Positions 44,111-55,997 of a stretch of DNA of 64,000 nucleotides are shown piece after piece (positions within the stretch are counted from its first letter, which is position 1; each line of letters begins with the position of its first letter). The notes under the pieces are model-generated. The model ran no database searches. It worked only from the letters and a program-made list of their open reading frames with translations, and was not told where the DNA came from. Position numbers and translations under genes: made by a program. The stretch comes from Areca catechu (taxonomy: Eukaryota; Streptophyta; Magnoliopsida; Arecales; Arecaceae): assembly GCA_021397845.1 (NCBI GenBank), contig CM038039.1:5449731-5513730 (forward strand), in the 5' to 3' direction.

Positions 44111-46139
44111 AAAATTAAAAAATAATAATTATTTTTCTAAAAAAATTATTTTAATATTAATAATAAATAACTAGAGATTTTAAACCATATTCAATGTAAA
44201 GTAATAATTAACAAGCATAACTATAAATAAAAAACTTAATTATATTATATTAAAAATATAAATTTTATAATTTTATAAATTTATACTGCTAAGAAAATTA
44301 AGAACATACTATCAAAAAAATATCTTAGATCTACATTGTTGTCGTCCTCCTCATGCTACTGTAGCATGTCCTCTCCAGTAGCTGGTAGATAAGAGCCAGA
44401 TATTCTAGCATCATGTAACAAAAAAAAAAATATTATTGATAAGTTTTGAAGTATAAAAAATTAAAATAATTTTAAAAAAATATTAATAGTCTTACCTACT
44501 ATGATGGCTGCGACAATGAAGCTACTAATCATGCAGATGCATGTCTCGGAGTAGCTCAACAATTGTATCATGGATGGCATCAGAGCTCTAAGATCGCTAG
44601 ATAAGAATATGATTTACAATGTCCTCAATATGTGCATCACTCCACATTTGGATTGTCGAGGCCTGAGATGAAGATGCCAAAAATATCGAATTGTCGGAGG
44701 GTCAACATTATGGCCAAATCCATGACCCAGCTCCTATTCACCCTTTTATGGTCTTGAGCCATCCCTCGAGATCAAGGAGGGGTTGAGAGAATGGATCCTC
44801 ACCATGCTATCTACAACATATTTTGCATAATCTATCTATACATTTTACAATTTGATTAGTCCAATTATACAAATCAATATATATAAAAAATAACAATTAA
44901 AGTTTTAAGTTATTATCGCAATCTACCTAGATCTCTCATTTAAATAATCATGAGTCTTCCTAGACTGGTGGGTGGCCTCTCACAACTGTAGCTATCCCAG
45001 TACATAACCCAACTCCAATATCTATGATAAATAAATAATAAAAATAAATTAATTTTAATATATATCATAAATTTAAATTGAAATTAATATAATTAAGTAT
45101 ATAATTCTTGCCAATCTATCAACCTCCATATATATGCCGATATAGCCATCAGTATACTTGATCAGATCCTACCGGACAGTATGATTCTGTTGTGCCCTCT
45201 GCCATCTACAGGAGTACTCCTTAGTACTTCACAGGTCGTAGAGGGCATTCCATACGTTCGTCCGCATTTAGTGATCCTTGAAGTCCTCTATTCTAATGCT
45301 GACTCAGAACCGGAGTGCTTTATGGCCCTCTCTCTGAGATTATGCAGCCCATCCCGAAACCTATATATAGCCACCTCCTTGATGATCGAATGGCCAACCT
45401 TCTTAGCCTGAGGAGTCTCAAATCAATAGTATTCCTGCAAGTAAAAATAAGCTTGTATTAAATAAATAAAATATAATCATTTTATAAATTTAAAAATTAA
45501 ATTTATTTAACTTATGAGGAACATCTATTAGGCTGCATCATGAGCCTCCAATGGCCAACTGGAGAACTCATTCACCAGTCCCGAGATCAATTGATGAATG
45601 ATCTCGATAACTGCTCGAGACATAATAGGCTCTTTGAATGTACTACATGATTAAAATTTAATAATAAATATTAATTTTATAAAGATTAAATTTTAAATAT
45701 TTTAATATGAAGATATAGTACTTATGAGCGACTCTGCATATGGATGAGCTGTCTATCCTTTGACCGAGTTGGAGGTGATGTAAGCTGAGCAGGTCCTCGA
45801 CCATGGTGCCTCGTTTGAGATGAACCAGTCACTATAGCCTATGACAGCGGGGTCACTGGTAATCCCATGTCCTCCAAACCTGATCAAAGAATATCTAATA
45901 TAAAAAATATTATAATAGATAATAAATCACAAAATAATATAAAAAAGAATATCTAAAATTTTTGAGTTTACCGTGTGGTATGAGTGGTGCAGAACCATGT
46001 GAACTGCCAACATGATCACTCTTTCCTCAAGAGCTCTATCCTTTAGTGCCGTCTTCTCGATTGACACTCCTTCGATCTTTGAAAGACATGATATATAATC
46101 TCTAAAAGTTAAAAAAATAGATTCACCGAATTAATTATA
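44111..46139 (-). other. CACTA 3' region, possible decayed second ORF
   Basis: AT-rich segments alternate with short GC-richer blocks bounded by splice-like sites. The minus strand near 45420-45130 reads WNALYDL, then RAQQNHTV and KYTDGYIGIYMEVDRLARI with stops. This may be the last part of the second CACTA ORF (Transposase_24-like), but the match is weak and I do not claim it. Nothing else can be supported here. Confidence 0.35.
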
Positions 46140-46144
46140 CAATT
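46140..46144. repeat. Target-site duplication, left copy (caatt)
   Basis: Identical to 58487-58491. Confidence 0.9.
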
Positions 46145-47386
46145 TGTTGCCGCAAGGATCGTCGTGGCCCGTAGCTGCTGTCGGTGTCGGATCACCCTTC
46201 CGATCTTCCGGGCTGCCCTGTTCTTCTGGACCTGCAAAAACAGGATTAGTGACCCGGGCCGGGGATTCCGGCGGGGGTACTCTGACGGTCAAGTCAGTGA
46301 CGATCCAAGAGAACAGATCTTCCTGGTCGAGCCCCTCTTGATGGACTCCATGCTAGGAGGAGTGAATAGTGTGAGATTGAAGTGCAAGTGTGCCGGGAGG
46401 ATGGTGGCCGAGCTAGAGGGATTTTCTTTGTGGCCTCTTCTCCCTCACTTGCTTGAATTTTTGTTTGTTTGAGCTGAGTTTGCTCAAGTTACCTCCCCAC
46501 TGGGGGTGTCGATGGTTCTTTTAAGCCTTGGTGATTTTTGGATGCCTACCTCGAGATCTCCCCCGTGCTGGCAGGCACGTGCGGTGGTGTCCCGTGCCAT
46601 GGACGGGACGTCTTTCCTGATTCGCGATAGGAGAACCTGCCGTGCGCTCTGACATTCCTTTCGATCGCTCCATTCTGGGAAACTTGGTGGTGCCTCGATC
46701 GGGGGGCCACCGTCCCCGGGATTCGAATCTCCTGGTTGACTTCCTATTCCGGGTGGTTCAGACGGTTGGTGAAGAGCATGATGCCTCGATCATAGAACTT
46801 CTCCCTCTTCTGGAGTAAGTGCCAGTCGCGGGTAGTTATTACGGCTTGGTGGGCGCCTCTTTGTGACCCTCGGGTAGCTCACCGACGTCCAGGGATGATG
46901 GTGTCGTTTCTTCACTTGCCGGCATTTTTGCTCGAGCTGGAGGCCGAGCTGGAGAGGCAGGGCTGGACTCCGAGGAGCTCAGCCTCGAAGTGGCTCCACT
47001 TGGCGGAGGAGAGCTGAGCTCGACTCCGGACCAAAGGAGCTCGACTTCGAGCGAGCTCGACCTAACAGAGGAGGGCAGGGTGTGGCTCCAGCCCAGAGGA
47101 CTCGACCTCGGAGGGGCTCTGCATGGCAGAGGAGGGCCGAGCTCGATTCCGGACCACGGGGCTCGACCTCGAGGGACTCGCTCTGGGGGGTGCCGCTTGG
47201 CTCCGGCCTAAGCATCCTGGCCTTGCAGGGACCAACCTGATGGAGGATGGAGCTCGGCTTTAGTAGGCGGCCCCGGAGTTCCGAGGGAGCTCAGCCCGAT
47301 GAAGGAGTCCGAGTAGAGTATCCGACGTGGTGGCCTTCTCCGACGTGGTGTCTGATAGGTGCTCCATATTAGCGATCCTGCCATCA
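46145..47386 (-). repeat. 3' LTR of the minus-strand element
   Basis: 1242 bp, from tgttgccgc to cctgccatca on the plus strand. It shares with 57269-58486 the segments gcccctcttgatggactc, ctcactgggggtg-like text and gaaggagtccgagtagagta. Confidence 0.9.
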
Positions 47387-47405
47387 ATTGCCCCCCACTC
47401 CCGTG
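47387..47405 (-). other. Polypurine tract (reads attgccccccactcccg on plus)
   Basis: On the element's strand this is cgggagtggggggcaat next to the LTR, as in the other Tat elements. Confidence 0.8.
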
Positions 47406-47912
47406 TCTCGTTAGTGCACAGCGCTCGGGTCGAAGGGAGTAATTGTGGTGCTGATGTAGAAAGGCAAAGATTCGGTGTAATAATAACTATGATCGCTGTC
47501 GCTTCATGAGACAGTTCCCCGAGCCAGTGTGGAGGTGCCACGTGGCCATGTCCGAGGAGTAGTTATTACCGGCGTGGAATCTAGAGTGGCGAGAGTGTCT
47601 CACTCATCGATGGCTGGCACATGGCATGAATCTATTGGTGGAGAGGCTGTAACGGTACAGACGTAATGGGTCACTTTGTAATGTAAGGCAGGTTTTGCCC
47701 AAAACATCAATTCTTTCGAATTTTGCGATCCCGCCACCGTAACCAGGCTTCCCCTTCTTCCCGATTGCCTAAGACCCTATAAGGAACCGGGTTCTCTTCT
47801 TCTTCTCCCTCCTCCCATCAGAGCAGGGTTCTTCTTCAGAGGTTAGGGCCCTCTTCAAACTGAGCCCGTCCCCTTCTTCTTCTTGAGCTTCTTACTTCTT
47901 CCACTTCCATAG

Positions 47913-49337
47913 ATGTCCCGTTTCGGTCCGGGCTTCCATCCTTCCACTAATTAGGGTGATGCCAGTCCCTCTGCACCGAGACCGCCATCTTCTTCCTCCG
48001 ATGAGGAGGAGGAGGGGGCGCGTTTCGAGTTCAGCAGGAGGCGTCCCTCCGGTCCCATAGCTATTAGGGAACCTGGTCTGGTCCTTCTCGTACTTCTCGT
48101 CCTCCTCCAACTGAACCCATCTTCGAGCCTGCCCGGTCAACAGGTCCCGGTGGGATCGCTTTGACGATCTCTGCTGAGGAGCTAGGGACCATTCGAGATA
48201 TCTACGATATCTCGCATTCCGTTCGGCTTTTAATCCCCCAACCAGGGGACCGGGTCACTTCTAGTAGCCCGGGCCGAATAGCCTTTTATGAGGAGACCTT
48301 CTCAGGAGGGCTCCGCTTTCCCTTTCATCCCTTCTTCATGTCGATGTTGAGCAATTCTTGCCTCATTCCTGCTCAACTTATCCCGAATGCCATCAGGACC
48401 ATCTTCTCTTTCATAGTACTTTGCCACTTCCACAGGTTTGTCGCCCAGTTTTCCTTGTTCAGAGCATTCTTCATCTTGAAGCACCACCCAACTGAGAGCG
48501 GGTGGTGGTCCCTATCTTCTCGCCCGAAGGGCATCAGGTTTAAGCTCCCCTCTTCCATCAAGGGATGGAAGAGCAAATTCTTCTTCGCAACGGTCGAGGG
48601 GGTTGATTGGGTCTGGAGCGACCCGGATCAGTCCCCTAACCGAAGCTCTGTAGTTGAGGTGGCTAACATAGATAACTATGAGTAGCTCTGCACCGCCCAA
48701 ATTCCGTCTCTTGAGGTTCTGTTGTCAGAGCAGAACCTCTTTGATGCCGGGGTCGACCCAATGAGGGGGTTGGGTGAGTTCGGCTTAAGCTTCTCTTCCT
48801 TCTGTGCCTCTCATTCTGTCCCTTCTGAGCTTGGAACTAACATTGTGCAATCTGTACGCAGGCATGAGGTTCTCGAAGAGCGACCTGCTTGAGATCACCA
48901 GAAAGAGGCTGCTGTCCGGACTGGTCAAGGAGCCTTCCTCGAAATGGGCTCGGGACGAGAGCGCATCGGCGACCGCTCCCGCCATGCCAGTCGAGCCGAG
49001 TAGGAGGGAGACCGAGGCCGCTCTCGCATAAGGAGGGAGGACGGTGTCTGTGGCATTGGGGTCGAGTCAAAGGGCAGTCAGGAAAGTGCTAGAGCGGTTG
49101 AGGCAACGAGAATCGGTCCCAGTCCCGAAGACAGAGGTGGTCATCCGGGCCAGGGCTGCAGCCACCACTGCCGCTGTGTCCCCTCCTCCTCTGGGGCCTG
49201 TTGTTGTCAAAGTCGAGGAGAAGGTGCTAGGGGGGATCGAATCGATGCCCGAGGTGCTGCCTGAGGGGGTGCCAAGCTCTTACCTGTCCCCGAGGGCTCT
49301 TCGACTGGAGGGGCAAGCGCTCCAACCCCTGAAGTGA
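47913..49337 (+). pseudogene. Antisense spliced gene of the minus-strand element
   Basis: The ATG at 47913 gives MSRFGPGFHPST, matching MDRFGPNFRPSC of the inner copy; a TAG follows 13 codons in and a frame change near 48080. The PF04195-like domain is well kept at 48161-48685: TIRDIYDISHSVRLLIPQPG, FPFHPFFMSMLSNSCLIPAQ, PNAIRTIFSFIVLCHFHRFV and SSIKGWKSKFFFATVEGVDW. A phase-1 intron (48774-48861) leads to GMRFSKSDLLEITRKR and a Pro/Val/Glu-rich segment to 49337. The coiled-coil exon present in the other copies is not visible; the sequence is lost or scrambled before the repeat array. A weak TATA (ccctataagg, about 47775) lies upstream. Confidence 0.7.
48774..48861 (+). other. Intron A of this antisense gene
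   Basis: Donor GGGTTGG|GTGAGTTCG and acceptor caatctgtacgcag|GCATGAGG, 88 bases, phase 1. Splicing rejoins the frame into GMRFSKSD. Position and phase match the inner and outer copies. Confidence 0.7.
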
Positions 49338-49769
49338 GCAGGAGGGAAAGGGACTACCGTCGGGTCCCCTTCAAACTGGGATCAGAGAGCTCTCCACTCC
49401 AGAATTAGGTGTTAGTAGAGTGCATGATGGATTTCTCAATCCAATCATTCGACCGGCAGGAGATGGCCGGATAGCGACTGGGGGATGCGATTAGCATCAT
49501 CTTCTCCCAGCTCTTCAAGGTAGACTTTGCCTTCTTGATCCTTCTCTTTCTCTTCTTTTGTTTTTGAATTGGGCTGCCCGGCATGTCAGGGGCCCGGGAG
49601 TATTTGTAAATGAACAAACATTTCCCTAATGAAGAGAAGCCTTCCAACTATTTTGAATTGAGTCCTCCTCACCTCTCTTCCCTTCTTTCTTCCCTTTTTT
49701 TTTTTTTTTTTTGAGGCATGCAATGAGATTAGAGAGGAGGGTTTCACTTTGTCTGAGGGTTGATCTTTC

Positions 49770-51530
49770 AGGCTTCAGCGCCGGGGAGTTGGGCTTCGGG
49801 CCTGAGTACCTCGAAGCTGGGCTCGAAGAGTTGGTGTTCGGAGAGCTTGGCTCTGGGCTTTGATGGCCTGAGAGCTTGGCTCAGGGCTTTGATGTCTCGG
49901 AGCTGGGCTTAAAGACTTGGTGGCCGGAGAGCTTGGCTCCGGGCTTTGGTGGCCTGAGAGCTTGGCTCAGGGCTTTGATATCTTGGAGCTGGGCTCGAAG
50001 ACTTGGTGGCCAGAGAGCTGAGCTCCGGGCTTTGATGGCCTGAGAGCTTGGCCCAGGGCTTTGATGTCTCGAAGCTGGGTTCGAAGACTTGGTGGCCGGA
50101 GAGCTGGGCTCCAGGCTTTGATGGCCTGAGAGCTTCGCTCAGGGCTTTGATGTCTCGGAGCTGGGCTCGAAGACTTGGTGGCCGGAGAGCTGGGCTCCGG
50201 GCTTTGATGGCTTGAGAGCTTGGCTCAGGGCTTTGATGTCTCGGAGCTGGGATCGAAGACTTGGTGGCTGGAGAGCTTGGGCTCCGGGCTTTGATGGCCT
50301 GAGAGCTTGGCCCAGGGCTTTGATGTCTCGAAGCTGGGCTTGAAGACTTGGTGGCCGGAGAGCTGGGCTCCGGGCTTTGATGGCCTGAGAGCTTGGCTTA
50401 GTGCTTTGATGTCTCGGAGCTGTGCTCGAAGACTTGGTGGCCGGAGAGCTAGGCTCCAGGCTTTGATGGCTTGAGAGCCTGGCTCAGTGCTTTGATGTCT
50501 CGGAGCTGTGCTCAAAGACTTGGTGGCCGGAGAGCTAGGCTCCAGGCTTTGATGGCCTGAGAGCTTGGCTTAGGGCTTTGATGTCTCGGAGCTGTGCTAG
50601 AAGACTTGGTGGCCGGAGAGCTGGGCTTCAGGCTTTGATGGCCTGAGAGCTTGGCTCAGGGCTTTAATGTCTCGGAGCTGGGCTCGAAGACTTGGTGGCC
50701 GGAGAGCTGGGCTCCGGCTTTGATGGCCTGAGAGCTTGGCTCAAGGCTTTGATGTCTTGGAGCTGGGCTCGAAGACTTGGTGGCCGGAGAGCTGGGCTCC
50801 GGGCTTTGATGGCCTGATAGCTTGGCTCAAGGCTTTGATGTCTTGGAGCTGGGCTCGAAGACTTGATGGCCGGAGAGCTGGGCTCCGGGCTTTGATGGCC
50901 TGAGAGCTTGGCCCAGGGCTTTGATGTCTTAGAGCTGGGCTCGAGGACTTGGTGGCCGGAGAGCTGGGCTCCGGGCTTTGATGGCCCGAGAGCTTAGCTC
51001 AGGGCTTTGATGTCTCGGAGCTGGGCTCGAAGACTTGGTGGCTAGAGAGCTGAGCTCCGGGCTTTGATGGCATGAGTGCTTGGCCCAGGTCTTTGATGTC
51101 TCGGAGCTGGGCTCGAAGACTTGGTGGCTGGAGAGCTGGGCTCCGGGCTTTGATGGCCTGAGAGCTTGGCTCAGGGCTTTGATGTCTCGAAGCTGGGCTC
51201 GAAGACTTGGTGGCCAAAGAGCTGGGCTCTGAGCTTTGATGGTCTGAGAGCTTGGCTCAGGGCTTTGATGTCTCGGAGCTGGGCTCGAAGACTTGGTGGC
51301 CGGAGAGCTGGGCTCCAGGCTTTGATGTCCTGAGAGTTTGGCTCAGGGCTTTGATGTCTCGGAGCTGGGCTCGAAGACTTGGTGGCCGGAGAGCTGGGCT
51401 CCGGGCTTTGATATCCTGAGAGCTTAGCTCAGGGCTTTGATGTCTCGGAGCTGGGCTCGAAGACTTGGTGGCCGGAGAGCTGGGCTCCGAGCTTTGATGG
51501 CCTGAGAGCTTGGCTCTGGGCCTTGAGCAC
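49770..51530 (-). repeat. 86-bp tandem repeat array, about 20 copies
   Basis: The unit (ctttgatgtctcggagctgg, gctcgaagacttggtggc, cggagagctgggctccggg, tttgatggcctgagagcttg) repeats with a period of about 86 bases and few differences. It is the inverted counterpart of the 84-bp array at 18660-19680. It lies between integrase and the antisense gene of the minus-strand element. Confidence 0.93.
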
Positions 51531-51785
51531 CGGACCTTGGGTCGGGCGATGGTTCTCCAGCAAGGCAAAATTGTTCGCACAAGGAGAATCTTAATCATTA
51601 GCGGGTAAGGATCTTATGCTACTGACATCGGAGAGCTGGGCTCCGGGCTCGGACGTGCCGGAGAGCTGGGCTCCGAACTTGAACGTGCTGGACCTCAGGC
51701 TGAACAGTGATATTCCTACAAGGCAGAGAGCCATTTGCGCAAAAGGAAATTTTCATTATTATTGGAAGATGGCCTTACACTACTG

Positions 51786-54700
51786 ATAATATCTTCTTAA
51801 GTTGCAGGCATTCCATGTCCGAGAGAATCTGGCACCATCCAAATCCTCGAGGTAGTAGGCCCCATGCGAGAGGGCTTCAACCACCTTGTAGGAGCCCTCC
51901 CAGTTTGGCGAGAGTTTGCCGCACTCCCGAGATTGAGATGCTTCGGCTCAGCACAGCACCAGGTTGCCGGGTCTGAAGACTTTTGGCCTTATCCGAGCAT
52001 TATAGTACTGGGCCACTCGTTGCTGGTATGTCGCCATTCGAAGCCGAGCTTTGTCCCTCGTCTCTTCGAGAAGGTCTAGGTTGAGTAGAAGGTGCGCCGA
52101 GTTCTGTGCTTCATCATATTGCTGCACTCGCAGTATGTGCACGCCGAGCTTAATCGGGATGACCGCCTCGGAGCCGAAAACAAGGTTGAAGGGTGTTTCG
52201 TCCGTCGCCATCCTGGGCGTTGTGTGGTAGGCCCACAGAATACTCGAAAGTTCTTCTGCCCATCTTCCCTTGGCTTGGTCCAGTCTGGTTCTGAGTCCTT
52301 GGAGGATGGTCCGGTTAGTCACCTCGGCCTCCCTATTTGTTTGGGGGTGAGCTATTGAGGTGAAGTAGTGCTGGATGCCGTGCTCGATGCAGAACCCTTC
52401 GAACTCCCGGTTGTCAAACTGCTGCCCATTATTGGTGATAATGTAGTGGGGGAGCCCGAAGCGACAGATAATTGACTTTTAGAAAAATTGGCGGACATTG
52501 GCTTCAGTGATTCGAGCTAGCGATTCTGCTTTGACCCACTTAGTAAAGTAGTCAATCGCCACCAACAGGAATCTTCGTTGACCCGGTGCAGGAAGAATGG
52601 TCCCAAGATGTCCATTTCCCACTGGGCAAAAGGCCAAGGGGATGAGAGTTGGGAGATCGGCGCTGTCGGTTGTCGTTGTATGTGGGCATGGTGCTGGCAC
52701 TTGTCGCATCTCCTGACGAAGTCGATGGCATCCTCTCTTATGGTCGCCCAGAAGTATCCCTGGTGGAGAGCCTTGTATGCCAGTGTCCTTCCTCCCATAT
52801 GATTCCCGCAGAGGCCTTCATGTATCTCTTGGAGCACGAAGACTGCCTTCGTGGGCCTGAGGCACTTCAGGAGTGGGTAGGAATGAGATCGGCGATAGAG
52901 TTGGCCTTCCATCAAAACAAACCGGGAGGCCTTCTTCTTGATGAGGCTGGCTTCCACGTAGTCCTCCGACAAGGTGCCATCGGTAATGTACCTGACGTAC
53001 CTATCCATCCAGCTTGGCTCGGGGGTGACTTGCTGCACCTCCTCTGGGCCTTCGTAGCTTGGATTTTCCAAGTACTTGATATAGACGCACCTCAGTGACG
53101 AGTTCGACAAGGTCGCGAGCCTTGATAGCGCATCCGCACGAGCATTTTTTCCACGGGGGATGTGGAAGATGCTGAAGCGTCAGAAGTCTGCCGTGCTCAA
53201 GCGAACTCGTTTCAGGTACTTCATCATCTGGGAGTCTCTGGTCTCATATTCTCTGGAGACTTATCCGGCAACCAGTTGGGAGTCAGTAAATACTTTCAAG
53301 CTCTGTACGCCCAGCTCGCAGGAGACCTTCAGTCCTGCGAGGAGCGCCTCGTATCTGCCTGGTTGTTTGTTATGGTGAACTTGAAATGGAGAGCACACTC
53401 TGTCACAACCCAGTCGCTGTTGGAGAGGATGAGGCCTGCTTTGCTTCCGTCGGAGCTGGACGCGCCATCCACATGGAAGATCCAGGGCTTCTCCTCTGGT
53501 CCGTGCTCAGCTTGGCACTCTGCCGTTGTCTGTTCTGGCTCCTCGGCGAGTCCTGTGCATTCGACCATGAAGTCGGCTAGGACCTTTTGCGATGACCTCG
53601 GCCAATACGCTATGTCGAACTCGCTCAGCAGCAGGGACAACTTGGCCAGTCTCCCGAAGGTTTCGAGGCAGCTAAGTATGGTCCTCAACGGCTGGTCCAT
53701 CACGACCACGATATGGTGTGCTTGGAAGTAGGGCCTGAGATGCTTAGCAGACATTATTAGAGCAAAAATGAGTTTCTCTGAGTGGGTATACCTGATCTCC
53801 ACATCACGGAGGATTTTGCTGATATAGTATACCGGCTTCTGGGATCTGTCCTTGTTTGCACGGATAAGGACCGAGCTGACGGCTCTGGGTGTGATCGCCA
53901 GGTAGAGCAGGAGCTCCTCTCTTTTCTCTGGTTGGGAGAGCAGTGGAGGAGAGGCCAGGAATTCCTTCAATCCCTCGAAGGCCATCTTGCACTCCTCCAT
54001 CCAAGTGAAGTCATGCATCTTACGCAGCACTTTGAAGAAAGGAAGGAGTGATCGGCTGATCGCGAGATGAACCAGCTCAGAGCTGCAATTCGCCCCATCA
54101 GGCACTGGACCTGCTTCTTGGATGTTGGGTGCTCCATGTCGATGATTGCCTGGACCTTTTCTGGGTTTGCTTCGATGCCCCTCTGGGTGACCATGAAGCT
54201 GAGAAATTTTCCTGCCGCCATCCCAAAGGCGCACTTCGTCGGGTTCAGCTTCATCTGATACTTTCGAAGGTTGTGGAAGGCTTCGACAAGGTCGGCGATG
54301 TGGTCCGAGCTTGGCTTGCTCATGACTAGCATGTCATCCACGTATACTTACATGTTTCGGCCAATTTGGTCATCGAAGACCCTATTGACCAGACATTGGT
54401 ACGTGGCCCCAGCATTCTTCAGAAAAGGGCATCATCTTGTAACAGTATGTCCCTTGGTCGGTGACGAAGGCGGTGTGCTCCTCGTCCTCTAGGTGCATCC
54501 GGATCTGATTATATCCAGAGAATGCATCCATGAAGGAGAGGAGCCGGTGTCCTGAGGTGGCGTCTACCAGCTGGTCGATCTTCGGCACAGGGAAGCTATC
54601 CTTCGGGCATGCCTTGTTGAGGTCGGTGTAGTCTATACAGATCCTCCACTTACCATTGCTCTTCTTCACCATCACCACATTCGCCAGCTAGCTCGGATAT

Positions 54701-55262
54701 TGTACCCCCGAATGAAACTAGCAACGAGGAGTTTGTCTACTTCCTCGTTGATGGTTGCCTGCCTCTTCGGGGCGAAGCTTCTCTTCTTTTGCTGAATTGG
54801 TCAGTGTTTTGGATCAATGCTCAACTTGTGAGTGATGATATCAGGGGGAATACCTGGCATGTCCGCTGCCGTCCAGGCGAACACATCTGCATTCGTCCGA
54901 AGGAACTCCAACAGGTTGGCCCTTTCCTTGTCCTGTAGCTAGGCCCCAATCTGCACCGTCTTCGCTTGGTCGGCTCCTAGTGGATAAGATAGTAGGCGCT
55001 CGACCGGGCCTCCCCTGGGGTCCTGAGCCTTTTGATCAAGATCATCCACCCTGGGGTCATCTTCAGGGACCTTGGCCCCAGGAAAGTTTGGAAATAGTGT
55101 TGCACCGACTGGGGTGTTCCCCTCATCCACCCGACACCGTAAGGAGTTGAAACTGTACAAGTAGCCTCTTGATGGAGATGACAGTGTCGAGCAGGTTGAG
55201 TCCGGGTCGACCAAGATCACGTTGTAGGCTGAAGGGAACTTGACAACCGTGAAAGTCATCAT
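51786..55262 (-). pseudogene. pol (RT, dual RNase H, integrase) of the minus-strand element
   Basis: From right to left: RT blocks VMVKKSNGKWRICIDYTDLN, SFMDAFSGYNQIRMHLED, a frameshift near 54420, and the active site VDDMLVMSK near 54330 with a TAA four codons before the VDD. RNase H 1 holds YYISKILRDVEIRYTHSEKL; the second has FHVDGASSSDGSKAGLIL (about 53480). Integrase has the zinc finger from EIHEGLCGNHMG to CDKCQHHAH (about 52820-52690), core AIDYFTKWVKAESL, TNRTILQGLRTRLDQAK (about 52320) and an end at RTWNACNLRRY near 51800. Several stops and frame changes make it inactive. Confidence 0.88.
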
Positions 55263-55271
55263 AACGGTACT

Positions 55272-55997
55272 CTACCGAGATGGGGTACCGACAGTAACCG
55301 GGAGAGTAATTTCTCCTTCGACCCTTACAGAATCACCTGTGAAGCCGACAAGGGGGGTGTGCACATGTCTGAGCTGAGTAGGAGAAAGATTCATCCTGGA
55401 GAAAGTATTGTAGAAAAGCACATCTGTGGAGCTTCCACTATCAACCATGATGTATTTTATGGGATGTTTTGCGATCATCATCTCGATGACCATGGTATCA
55501 TTATTTATATTTTTCCCTCCATTTTTCCCTTCCCTCATAAAGGGGAGTACATTTTCAGAATACGCTGCCCCCCGGGCCTTCTTGGATGCACGCTCAGCTC
55601 CCCAGCATATCATCCCCACCGGCTTCTCAGTAGGGCAGTTGTCAACTACTAGGACTGGTGGAAGAGCAACGAGCACCTGGGGTTCTGCCTGAGGCCTGCC
55701 CCCCACGTACCGTCCGAGGTAGCCCCTCTTGATGAGCTCCTCGATCTCCTTCTTGAGGTTGCAGCATTCCTCGGTGTCGTGGCCGTGGTCGCGATGGTAG
55801 TGACAATACTTGGTTTTGTCACAGCCAGTGGACGATCTCATCGGAGGTGGGTGCTTCAGGTAGGGCTCACCTTCGATTTTCATGAGGATCTTGGTCCTCG
55901 GGGCGAGGAGAGGGGTGTACCTCTCTTTGGGAACGGGAGCACCTCTCGATCTTGGCCCCTGCCGGAAGCTCGGAGTTGGGTGTCCTGGCTTCCGCAT
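55272..55997 (-). pseudogene. gag C-terminus and protease of the minus-strand element
   Basis: A 241-residue open frame. It has a zinc-knuckle-like YCHYHRDHGHDTEEC near residue 63, EIEELIKRGYLGRYVGG, then the intact protease signature YIMVDSGSSTDVLFY (Asp-Ser-Gly-Ser) and VRVEGEITLPVTVGTPSR at the end. It is the best preserved protease among the Tat copies in the window. TAG at 55272 ends the frame just before the NVILGRP-type segment. Confidence 0.85.
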
